Below are positions 1-9,990 of a stretch of DNA of 64,000 bases, piece by piece; positions within the stretch are counted from its first letter, which is position 1; each line of letters starts with the position of its first letter. A model generated the notes under the pieces. It was not told where the DNA came from, searched no databases, and saw only the letters and a list, made by a program, of their open reading frames with translations. Origin of the DNA: Protonemura montana (taxonomy: Eukaryota > Arthropoda > Insecta > Plecoptera > Nemouridae); assembly GCA_947568835.1 (NCBI GenBank), contig OX387606.1:17174001-17238000 (forward strand), in the 5' to 3' direction. Made by a program: the position numbers and the translations under genes.

Positions 1-1107
1 ACGGTTATAGTGTTGATAAATAATAAAACATCCACTTTCATTTCTTCGTTTGTGTTAATTGGCACTATCAGTGCAATACATCGTCACTCTCATAGGTGAT
101 AAGACATGACTTGACAGGAACAATATTGAAGAAAAAAAAACGACGTTATTGATTCAAATTGTGTTGTTACGTGCTATAAATGTCACTTGCCCCTAAAATT
201 ACCCCATGTTTGGTTGACCCTGGTTGACCACGGCCTCTTCATCATCGACAAGTTGGCTTGAATCTGAGGCGCGTTTGCTATATCGTCCCGCTACGGAGGA
301 CGAGGGAACGTTGGCACTGCCTTGGCTCCCTTTTTCTTTCGCCACATTGGCCTGTGCCTCCCTGGCCTTTTTTAGAACTGCAGACCTGCAGAGCAAGGAG
401 CATGGCATTACCGGAACTATACAACGCGTGATTTTTGGTCGAAGTGGAAACCCATCTACCATGTAAAAATCAATAAAACTATGGGAATGTCTTCGTGTAA
501 ATCTCTTGCTTTACGTCGTTCAACTCGGTAGAAAAAGAGGCTAATAGGAAATAAAAAAGCCAACGAATTAGACACACTTCTCCTGAACCTTCCAAGTCCA
601 GGCCATATTATTTCAGTCAGTTTTGACTGAAAGAAAGCTACTCTCCTTCCGAACGAGGAAAAATTAAAAATATTTACAAATGAATGATGTATTATTTAAT
701 ACTTACATGCTTTGCTGAAGTATTTTCTTAGGAAATAACCCCTTGTTTTTTTTAAATTTTGTATTGCTTTGACCAATAAGAAATGAGAAATTCCGAGCAG
801 TAGGCAATTGAGGGTTTCTTGACTGGATTGCGCTATCAGGCAGGTATTCAGTCACTCGATAGGCTGCTTCGTGGACTGAAGAACAATAAGACGAGGACTA
901 CACTCACCTGCTAATAACGATAATCAGGATTCTACCGACGTCCTCATGGTCGCGCGCAATTATTTCAAGTGCGCTAATGTATTAATTACTCGGTACCGTT
1001 ACGAAAGCGCATAGCGTTACCAGCATCAACACTGTTAACATAAGGTACACAAGTACATTTTGTTCTTTAATATCATTCAAGATATAAACATTATCTCTAT
1101 TGGTGTT
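1..1107. other. 3' flank of the transporter gene, no gene seen
   Basis: AT-rich sequence downstream of the minus-strand amino acid transporter. Overlapping ORFs on both strands at 199-466 mirror each other and match nothing I recognise, and no splice-supported exon is visible. I see nothing else to call here. Confidence 0.5.
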
Positions 1108-1113
1108 TTTATT
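1108..1113 (-). terminator. Candidate polyadenylation signal of the transporter gene
   Basis: The plus strand reads TTTATT, so the minus strand reads AATAAA, 7 bases beyond the TGA stop of the transporter. Such a short 3' UTR would be unusual but possible. It is the only canonical hexamer I noticed close to the stop; a more distal signal cannot be excluded. Confidence 0.35.
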
Positions 1114-1119
1114 TACATA

Positions 1120-4100
1120 TCACATGACTTCGATAATCTCGACTATGCTCGAGTATGTTCCAGTCAGGAAGCCGAAAAGTCCGACTAGGAAGATGCAGCA
1201 ATCTCTAAGGACTCCCCAAGGTCTCCGCTCCTCCCATTTGGTCAAGATGGACAGGATGGGAGGAAAGAACAGCGCCAAAGTAGAGCTGCTAAACGCCCCT
1301 ATCAGCGCTATCACCAGACCCAAGTAAGGGACCCCTTCAGCAAGGAGTACTGGAAAAAAATTGATCAAAGTCCTTAACAATCTGTCTCTGCTTTGGAGAT
1401 ATTGCAACCCTGAACGATGGGTTGAATAACAGGACAGGAATTAAGACGACTTTGAAAAGTCCAGATACTTAAGCCCCCGTAATGAAGTGCAAACTTTCTC
1501 AAAAATGTCCTGCGCATGTCCAGTTATGTTTGGGAGAGAGGTTGGAGGGATGAAAGTTAGTACAGCAACTTAATCAACCTCTTCACAGCATGGATTTGTG
1601 GAGGAATCCTGTTGTTCACATTGTACCGTCCTTCGAAGGGGACGTTAAGCCGGAGGCCCCCTGGGTGCACTTCGACAGGAGTAGGCTGCGTGCTGGCACT
1701 GTTTTCACCTCCTCCCTTCTAGGCCAGATTAGGTTCATCATCATCCACTCATTCACTGACACTATTAAACCAGTGGCGCAGAGCCCGTTGTCAAAAACAG
1801 TGCGTCGTTACAGCCCTTGATTCAATCAATCAAAAATAGGTAACACCAAGTGGACTACGCCAAACTGTTCCACCACCAAACTGGATACATCAGCCAAACA
1901 AAACTTTTAATTTTCGAAATCGTCTTCTGTTCCCTCTGGATACAGTTGACATTCTAAGATCTTTTCAACTTTCTAAATACTCACAAGTGACCGTGACTAG
2001 ACAACTCCTGAAGATTATTTCAAGGAGATGAGGATGCTTCATTTTTCCGCACCGTACCGCGATCAGCGGCCAGATGATGATCACCGGAACGTGCATTTGT
2101 ATGGCGTAGGTGAACAAGATCGCCACCGAAATGGTCATCTTGAGACACTGAGAAGAACTGTACAAAATGTAAAATCTGGTTTAAATTGCAAAAGCAATGG
2201 GAAAACTATTTTATTATTAGGAACACTAATAGCCTCTCCTAAAAGCCCACACGGGGACTCGAACACCGATCTCCACCTATCACGGGTCCTGCTCTTACCA
2301 ATATTGATTTAAGTCAATTTGATGAAAAGGACGGATCTCCAAGTAGAAGAACCATGAGGCTATGAATACTCTCAGTTATTCTGATTCCCGTTATGCTATA
2401 CTGCGTCACTTTCATTCAATCTCCAGTAACTCCAATTTGACATTGAATACGTTTTATGCAATGAAATCTGATTTAAATTGCAAGTGCTTGCAATGGCAAA
2501 GTATTTTATTATTAGGAATATTTCTTGAAGATACCTCAGTCTCATCAAATGCACTAAAATTCTATCAAAAATGATATTTTCAAGTAGCTATATTGGTTAG
2601 AGTTACATCGCGACAGGTGGAGATCGGAGGTCGTGTCTCCGTTGGGGGCCAATTTCGAGAGGTTATTAGTGTTCCTAAAACTAAAAAATAAACTGTAATA
2701 ACAACAAAGGAATCACACAGAGTATATCTAAGTACAACTATTCGTTATTATTTCTATTTGAAAAGCGTCGTTGCTTACATTTCTTGTGGTGGTAGGTTTA
2801 GAGTGATGCTGCCAAGGACAGCCTCGTCCCCGAACTTAAGATAACCCAAGGTGCCGGTCACGATGTTCAGCAAAATGATGAAGGCCATACCCACGTTGAG
2901 CACTCCCAGAGGCTTGGAGAAGTCACTCTTCTTTTTTATTGTAGCCTGAAGCGGTAAAACCTAGAGAGAGAGAACATATCTAGACAAAAATGTATTTTGT
3001 TTCCTGGATATTACATGAGTATCAAACGGAATGTTGATGCAGTAAATCTCTAAAAGTCAAATGTCTCCTAGTGCCAAAATTTAAGTTTCCACCCTTTCCA
3101 TCCACTTCAAAATTCCAAACACCATGAGGCTTAGACAATATATCTGCCATACATCCACGATAATTGCTAACATTATCAAAATCACAGTCTTACACAATAA
3201 AATTAAAAAAAAAAATAGTATCATGCCAGATGCATACCAATCCGATTCCTTCAAACGTGAAAATGACTGCTCCCAAGAAGAGCGGAAACTGTTTGACAGT
3301 TGCAACGGCGTCCAGCTGTTTGATTGGTGTCCAATCAAACGATATAACGTACAAAGTGCCGACGATTCCCGCGAGCATAAACAGATTGGCCACCATCGAG
3401 ATGGGGACCAAGTACTTGAGGTGGCGAATCCAGCAGGTGACTAGAATCGGGGGGAAGATGATCGCCATCAGGACGTGAATGTCCAAGTTCACACCGTGGA
3501 TGGCGAGGACCTGGAAGACGTTATGCATTATGTAGCATTGCACGTTATGTAGCATTTCATAGCATGTAGTTGACAAGCCCTACAAGTATTTTTATGAAGC
3601 CAGTTGCAATTAGGATGGTAAGTTTGGGCATGAAAATGGGGAAAAAATTACTGAAATATATTGCTCCGTTGTTGGAATTTTTGTGTATCGTACCTGCTGA
3701 ACGTTCCCAGACACGAACACGATGTAAATGCAACAAAATCCCAGCTGTGTGATGACGAGGAAAAAGTTGACCAGTCCCCTAAAGTAACAGAATCACTGTC
3801 ACAGACAGGTAACAAAGAATCAAAAGCGTTTGGTTAAAAAGTTACCACACACAAATGTGCAATTACCGAAACAATCCTGCGTATTTGACCAACTGTTTCG
3901 GTCCTGTTGAAAACGCCAGGTAGACAGTTTCCGAATATGTCGGAAGATAATTTTTCTCCGTCCTCTTCTTAACTTCAAACGCTGCGTTCAGCTGAAGAAA
4001 GATTGAAGATACAATCGATTGCAGTATCAAAATCTGATATCTTGAAATTCTGTAAGAAAGCTAGAACATTGAATGGATCACAACGCAAATTTTAAGCTGC

Positions 4101-4992
4101 ATTTCGCCGAAAATGACCGACCGAATACTGTTATACCAACAAAATGGTAGTCGTCCAGCGGTAGAGGCACCGTCCTTTTAAATGTAAATAAATTTAATTT
4201 CGTTGTTTCTCGCAAATTACTCGCACTTGAGACTGGTTTACGCTTAATTAATCGTCTCAGCGATTGAGACACAAGATTTTGAGTCGTAAGAATTCAACTA
4301 AAGAGATTTGTCGAAAAGGATCTGCTAAAATTGCGCCATTGGGTGTCCACAACCGTTACCATGTGTTGGTAGCTAGTTGCTTATTAGAACCAAAAAGGTA
4401 TGTAACCAAATTCTTTTGGTCGGACGTTTAACATGATCTCTGTGGTTCTGACTGTTGATTGTGCTTCTGATCCGCAATGTTGGTAGGTTACTTCTTAGCC
4501 CATTTGCAAGCATCGTTTCGTGCCAGTTCAAGAAAAGTGTGCCAGTAACCTAAAAAGTGATGCATTACGCACAAGCAAATGTTGACCGATGACGCAAATC
4601 GTCCCCAGTCCCAGGGTCACTAAAGGGGCAAGCACATAGCCGCAGTTTCGGAAAGCGTCGCCCATAGCGAAGATTCCTGCGCCTATACCTCCTTTCAGAA
4701 GGTGCATCATCGTCGCAATATATCTGGAATACCAAAAATGCATCTATAAGTTACCCTGAAATGTGTAAAAATATCAGAAAACAGCAATTTTCTACGATTC
4801 ATACTCCTATTCCTCATAAATAATGTATTTTTTCAAATGTATCACTATTTGTTACAGTACCCCAGTTCTGGCTCCTCGGTCTCGACACCGTCAACATTTG
4901 AATCCTTATACGTGCTCTGGTTACTGCGTCTTTCCGGGACTGCTGCGTTGCTTTGAGCGACTGTCCCATCTTTCTGTGTCACACTTTCTGCC
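1120..4992 (-). CDS. Proton-coupled amino acid transporter (SLC36/pathetic-like), 5' end missing
   Basis: Multi-pass membrane symporter of the SLC36/PAT type (amino acid/auxin permease superfamily), expected to move small amino acids with protons across plasma or lysosomal membranes. Minus-strand exons by conserved frame and GT-AG junctions: 4992-4861, 4723-4569, 3981-3867, 3778-3694, 3510-3238, 2960-2779, 2157-1985 and 1349-1120 (stop TGA). All phases agree and the sum is about 447 codons, close to a full family member. Visible hallmarks are [17 protein letters not shown] (TM1 signature), [32 protein letters not shown] and [14 protein letters not shown] near the C terminus. The first exon encodes an acidic cytoplasmic tail ([11 protein letters not shown]). 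It has no in-frame ATG, and an in-frame TGA lies just upstream of its acceptor, so an initiating exon must lie above 4992. The 3981 acceptor is inferred from alignment length; 3991 is an alternative AG but breaks the frame. Exactly which PAT paralogue this is cannot be told. Confidence 0.9.
1574..1840 (+). repeat. Dispersed repeat family A, copy 1
   Basis: Lies in the last intron of the transporter. It shares a block beginning ATGGATTTGTGGAGGA, then a CCTCC-rich middle, a TTCATCATCATCC-like stretch and an end AACAGTGCGTCG with the copy at 17970-18222. Order and orientation are the same in both. Short translated stretches look protein-like but are interrupted, so I treat it as a transposon-derived repeat, class unknown. 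Confidence 0.6.
2160..2312 (-). repeat. tRNA-derived SINE-like element (minus)
   Basis: Read on the minus strand it carries an A-box-like ATTGGTAAGAGC and a near-perfect pol III B box, GGTGTTCGAGTCCCC. A tail follows containing GCTATTAGTGTTCCTAATAA. The same tail occurs at 2580-2700 in the opposite orientation. The tail ends within a few bases of the exon acceptor at 2157. Confidence 0.6.
2455..2530 (-). repeat. Tail fragment of the same SINE family
   Basis: The segment with ATTTAAATTGCAA, GCAATGG and TATTTTATTATTAGGAA matches the tail region of the copy at 2160-2312 in the same orientation. The tRNA-like head is absent, so this is a truncated or duplicated tail. Confidence 0.45.
2585..2695 (+). 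repeat. tRNA-derived SINE-like element (plus)
   Basis: Contains GGTTAGAGT, GGTGGAGATCGG and a B-box-like GGTCGTGTCTCC. After these comes GAGAGGTTATTAGTGTTCCTAA, shared with the minus-strand copy at 2160-2312. It lies in the same transporter intron in inverted orientation. Confidence 0.55.
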
Positions 4993-5172
4993 CTAGGAGG
5001 TCACAAATTGCTGTAATTTACGGTAAGACACAATTTTTTAGAGCTCTCAGGTGGAGGTGCCAATTTTAATTCTTATGACGTCACTTTACTCTCTCGGGCG
5101 AAATCGGCCTTGCTCGCTAGCTTTGCTCGTTGGCACCACTGATCAGTCGTTGGCACTCATGTGTTTGTCAGG
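4993..5172. promoter_or_regulatory. Divergent promoter region between transporter and asrij-like gene
   Basis: About 180 bp separate the first recognised transporter exon (minus) from the asrij start codon (plus). An insect-type initiator match TCAGTC is at 5143-5148, 25 bases before the plus-strand ATG. CpG content is locally higher than in the flanks. Whether the transporter also starts here is unproven, because its first coding exon is not located. Confidence 0.4.
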
Positions 5173-6934
5173 ATGGCGGAATCGTCAATGAGCGACAGGT
5201 TTACACCGGGTCCAGGCACTGAACTTCCACAGAGACCAACCCAACAACCACCTCCACCATCAGCGCCTCTGGTATTACTTGTGGTTGTAAATCTATTTCT
5301 TATGTCTCAAAAGTGACATCCCCTACAATGAATTAGTAGAATTTTACCTAACCTCAAATTTGTTCTCTCGATCAAAGATCTTGTTACTAGAAAGTAGCAA
5401 CTATCGGGTATATCTACGCTCGTAGTTATTTCAAGATAACACAATCTCAGCTCAGATAATAAGCTCAGATCACTTTATAAGAGCGAATTTAAATCATAAT
5501 TATATCCATTTTCAGGATTACAAATTTACACCAGATGAGCTCCGAGTTTTGAAACAATGCAATCGAGACAGTTTTATTCAGCGGTCATTGCCTTTGGGTA
5601 CTCTTTTGGGTGTTGGCACCTTTCTTGGGGTTCAAGCTGGCCATATCAAAGGCCATCTTCGTTGGGGACCAGTTCCTAAGGTTGTATTAGCTGCCACTGT
5701 GGGATATTTCATCGGAAAGTTTTCCTACCAAACAAAATGTGCAGAAATGATAATGCAACTAGAAAATAGTCCGCTTGGAGAGATGCTTCGCAAACGAAAG
5801 CAGCAAGGCAGAGGAGGATTCAATGAATCGTTAGTTTATTTTTACACAATTTTTTGGACTTGAGTTTTTGACAGTGTAGGTATAAACTTTGACTGGAATG
5901 ACATGACTTTGTTCTAGAATTACAATGGATCCTAGCTATGGGTCAAATATGCCTTCCTTGGCTGGTGTAGGAACGCAAGACGTTTACTCGGACATAGGTC
6001 CAAAACATGATCTAGACAGTGACCGCCCTCTTCTCCCAGGTCTCAATGAGAATAACCGACCTACTCCTGATTGTAAGTGCATATTATCAATCATTGCTCC
6101 AACTCTTTGAGTATTTTCACCAGCCAATTGTGTGCTAATATGTCATGGAATTTTTTGTTCAGCTTCATTTCTAGAAGAGGATTTGTTGCCTGCGCATCCC
6201 CCATCACACACCACAACATATGAGGAATTGCGAATGAAAAATCGAGAAGAGTTTGAACAGAAAAGAAATAAGCAAATGAGGTAGGTAATAATTAAAAGAG
6301 AATTAAACAAAATTATCAACTTTTCAACTTATGAATGATTCATTCTTACTGAAGCAGCCATGTGTATGCCAGTTTTACACCCACTGCATCACGGCATCTA
6401 CTGTTATCCCGCCTTAGCAAATGCTTGTGTTTGTAAGAAATGTTCAGCAAGTGGCATTTTTGACAGGCCAGCACCGGGTGTGTACCGGGAGCGATTTGCG
6501 TGTTGAATTTTTTTTAACACTTTCCTAGTACAACATTTGCATCTTTGACTAGCAGAGCTGCTCGCTCTCAGGTCCCTCCCGGCACACATATCTTGCTCCA
6601 AAATTACCAGCGGTGCAAGAAAACAAATTAATGCTCCAACAGCTTGATTGAATAGGAGCAGCAAATGCTAGTGAAACCCTTATGAAGTGCATGACGTCAT
6701 TGAGCATGTTTCAAACCCCAGCACCAGGGCTACACCACGCTATGCAATCAAAGCGAGGAAAGTTTTTTGTAACTTTCAACGTCTTGGAACTCACATGCTT
6801 TATGTTTCAACAGGAGTGGCCCTGCTTTCGAGCAAATACCTCCCGTCAGCAGACCTCGGTCTTCTGAATATCCGCAAAATGCTGCGTCTGGTAACACAGA
6901 GAAAAACAAGTATGGGGATTCGTGGGATGACTGA
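5173..6934 (+). CDS. asrij: OCIA domain-containing protein (asrij/OCIAD1-like)
   Basis: Five exons join in frame with GT-AG borders: 5173-5271, 5516-5829, 5918-6072, 6163-6280 and 6814-6934. They give 268 residues plus TGA, near the usual 240-300 of the family. The OCIA domain spans roughly residues 35-130: FTPDELRVLKQCN, SFIQRSLPLGTLLGVG, GPVPKVVLAATVGYFIGK and FSYQTKCAEMIMQLENSPLG. It includes two hydrophobic helices. The C-terminal part has YEELRMKNREEFEQKR and ends NKYGDSWDD, both typical of OCIAD1. Family members sit on endosomes and mitochondria; Drosophila Asrij regulates blood-cell maintenance through JAK/STAT and Notch trafficking (family knowledge, not read from DNA). The ATG has a good context (A at -3, G at +4). 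An overlapping upstream ATG at 5159 opens a 10-codon out-of-frame ORF ending at 5191. Confidence 0.93.
6416..6669. mobile_element. Putative insertion with 10-bp target-site duplication in asrij intron 4
   Basis: AGCAAATGCT occurs at 6416-6425 and again at 6660-6669, extending to 13 of 14 matching bases. It brackets 234 bp that are more GC-rich than the rest of the intron. No clear terminal inverted repeats are seen. A short non-autonomous element is the simplest reading; a chance duplication is possible. Confidence 0.35.
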
Positions 6935-7079
6935 AGCTCACTGAAAAGCAGATGTGGCTATCGTACTAGTATATAACTCTTAGCAGATACTGTAAAAATG
7001 TATGCATTTCACCTACCTATTTAATCAGTACTTTGTGGAACAATGTGGTTGCTATTTGCCTGCTTTGTGGACATAGTGA

Positions 7080-7085
7080 ATTAAA
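7080..7085 (+). terminator. Possible polyadenylation signal of asrij-like gene
   Basis: The variant hexamer ATTAAA lies 146 bases after the stop codon. A canonical AATAAA appears only at 7924-7929. Weak evidence. Confidence 0.25.
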
Positions 7086-8432
7086 CTGCAGTTACTTTTA
7101 TAGCACCTTTTGCTGGAAGTTTTTTAGCGTAATCCAGTAGACACGGAGTTAACATTTCGTGATTGATATTTGTAAAGGAATCTTTGCACTTTTCAGGGAT
7201 ATTTATGGGACGGGTGATGAACATATTGTACGCTTGACTGTTAAATCGATGAGACGATAACACATAACAGGTATGCGGTGTGATTTTCAGGGTTAATCAG
7301 AATTCAAATTTCTGCTACCAATTATTTTGGACTGGCAGTTGGATCCAGGAATTCAAATTGGAAAACGTAAATCCAATTTCTTTACTTGAATTTTTAACTT
7401 GATTTTTTTAATTGTGCAAAAGTTGTAGTTAAGAAGTTACCAAAGGTATTGCTAATACCTTTACCAATTAACCTTTACCTTTAACCTTTACCTTTATCAA
7501 TTAGATTTACCAAGTAAATGACAATTTAGGTGCCTGCATTACCTTCAGAAACTGATAGCAGTTTATTCTCATTTAAATTAATACCAGTGATTCTTATTTT
7601 AAGTGAGCAGAGAATTACTTGTGTTTCCAGAATCCTGACTAAAACAACTACTTGGTACCAATACCTAGAATTACCAGTCTAGAAATTTTAAATTCAGATG
7701 ACATTTTGAAGATCGATTTTACCAACACCGTTAAAATCTTGGTTAATCGACGTTTAAGGGAGGGTTAGGTCAAAATTGATTTTCCCCGTTTAGCCGGCAT
7801 TTTTAAAGATTTGAAAGAGGATGTTTAGGCTTTATTAATGATCGAAGGTTTAGGTAAGTCCTCAAAAAAATATGCAAATTTGAATTTGGTGATGATTCAG
7901 GAAGGCTTTGTTTTGTCACATAAAATAAATTTTATTTAGCAGCCATCACTATTTTCTCTCTGCCCCAATCACCGTTTTAATATTTGAACCTCGAATTATG
8001 GGATTTTACTTTTAAACTGTCATTTGGAGGTCAAAGTAAGTAGTCCCATTAATATTGGTTAATTGTGTGGAATGTGTAGTGGTAATTTGATAGGAGTAAG
8101 CTAGCAATCTTAGGTTTGTACCTAAATACCTATTTATACAGCTGCACGGGTGTTAAAATCTGCAGTAAAGAAAACTAAGTATAGCACAGCTTACCAGAAA
8201 GTTTTAAGAAGATCGGTAGACAACAGAGATATGAGAGATGGGAATAGAAAACGAAATAACCAAAAAAAGTTGTTGAGTATGTAATAACGGTAATAGAAAG
8301 TAAATCATAATTCAAAAATTAGAAGATTAAGTTTCGGTTGCTTGCTACTCGTTTCAACAATCTAGGTTAACATTTTACTCGCAAGGTAGCGCTAGCAGTG
8401 CAACTCTAATATCTTGGCAGGATGCTTAGACA
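7086..8432. other. Intergenic, AT-rich, no gene seen
   Basis: The only notable texture is a degenerate run of ACCTTT-type units at about 7456-7496. Otherwise I see nothing to annotate. Confidence 0.5.
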
Positions 8433-9062
8433 TTAGCGCACCATGCCTATGGTTTCTCCTTTCATCTTTGCTCTTTTGTAGCTATTATCAAACCTATTTT
8501 CAAGATATTTTTTGCGAACTCTTAAAAGTCTAGCCCACGCTTGGTTGGTATGCAACGAGTGGATGCAGTTACTGGTTCCTTGTGCCTTGTGCCTTATTCG
8601 GCTATCGCCTTGCACACATACAATATCACATGCATTGAAATCACTAAAGAATCACGTTGCTCTGGAGAGACGTGCGCCACAACCGATTCCAGCTCGAGAT
8701 CCATCTTATTCTCTTGTCTCCACTTTCGGTAGCTTTGTCACGATGTCTACTGAATTTGCATAACATATTGCTCGAAATTGTTTTATCTGTTTCGGCTGAG
8801 AAGACCAGCAGACGTCTTACTTTGTCTGGTGCATTGTTCAAATGAAATTGTTATTCAGGTACCATTTCCGCATGTGGACGTAGAAAATGTCGTTTGCGAT
8901 TATTGTCTCTTGGTTTTCGTCGACGGTGAATGCTGTGCTGGAATTTCCAACTAACTTACAATGGGAACCAAACGTTTTACGGGTTTCTTTCTGCGAACGG
9001 AGTCCTTTTTTACGTGACTCGTTTGAAGCGATAAGTGTCTCGCTCATGTTGGATGACTGCAA
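8433..9062 (-). pseudogene. Stacked minus-strand ORFs, possible decayed gene or element
   Basis: Three consecutive minus-strand open stretches (9062-8838, 8841-8644 and 8615-8433) lie end to end in different frames, in sequence richer in GC than its surroundings. The first starts near an ATG and reads MSETLIASNESRKKG before ending at a TGA. The second overlaps it by four bases in another frame. The composition (basic, with RKKYLENRFDNSYKRAK in the third) looks protein-like, but I recognise no family. It could be a frameshifted transposon or retrocopy, or chance. Confidence 0.2.
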
Positions 9063-9689
9063 AAATTATTCTCGTCTATTGAATAGCATTTTTGTGGTCG
9101 CCCACCGCTCTACCTTGAGTTTAGTAATAATCTGAATCGCATTTTCATATCACAATGGTGTGGGATCCCATAAACACCAAGAACTTTGAAAGCATGAGAG
9201 ATATAAATTCAAAATTATAGTGCCGTATTTTTGTCTTCTCCTCCTAAAATCCTTCGTCTTTCTGGCACTTAACCATTTGCCCATTTTGCACACTTCAGTT
9301 CCACTTTCTGTTCATACATAAATAAAATTCCTATCTATTCCAAACTGAATGTATCTATTTGCTACTATCGGACTCTCTTGTCTCCCTAGTTTTTCATCGA
9401 CGATCGTCAAGCTGAGCAAACGAGCTGTGCTAAGTGGAGTTCCTCAGTCAACTTTTTTTGACACATTTTGTCAATCAAACCGATGACAGATCTGAACTCC
9501 ACTAGAAATCATTTCTTAATTTCTTGCCCAAATTTGAAATGTGTTTACAGCCAATTCTCACTCATTAATTTTGTTGGACCTCGGGGCCTCAGTAGGTGCT
9601 TATTAAACTACATTTGTATTCCATAGCTTTAAAAGAACTGCAGGTTTTACCTAGTTTTTTAGCTCAAATTGCAAACTTACAATTAGCTT

Positions 9690-9990
9690 TTTCTCATACC
9701 TGCTCGCATTCCTGCCCTCCAAATCTCGCAGTTCGCCCCGTAATCAATCACCCACCTTCCAGCCCCCCAACCCGAAGGTCTGCATGAGACACATGAGTCA
9801 TATGGCATGGCGTAAAGTCTGATTCGGCAGGCGGCATACTGCCTGGTCGCGCGCGCGAAATGCCAGGGTCTACGTTGTTCGATGACCCGAGTTCGCGGCG
9901 AGTGACTCATCGCACGGCCCTAGGAGCCTCCTGCTGACTGCTAGGACCTGAATTATGTACGCACAGAGACGCACGCGTGTGGAATCGTAA
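9690..9990. promoter_or_regulatory. GC/CpG-rich island with two AP-1 motifs
   Basis: The base composition shifts sharply to GC within AT-rich intergenic DNA. Two perfect AP-1 heptamers occur: TGAGTCA at 9794-9800 and TGACTCA at 9903-9909. The perfect palindrome TCGCGCGCGCGA at 9847-9858 is flanked by CCTGG and CCAGG arms. This could be a promoter or enhancer, or the remnant of an inserted element. No exon was identified beside it. Confidence 0.3.

Noticed and set aside
3981-3991. Alternative transporter acceptor at 3991
   Set aside because: Using the AG before 3991 puts a stop in frame when joined to the previous exon. The AG before 3981 keeps the frame and the family's alignment length.
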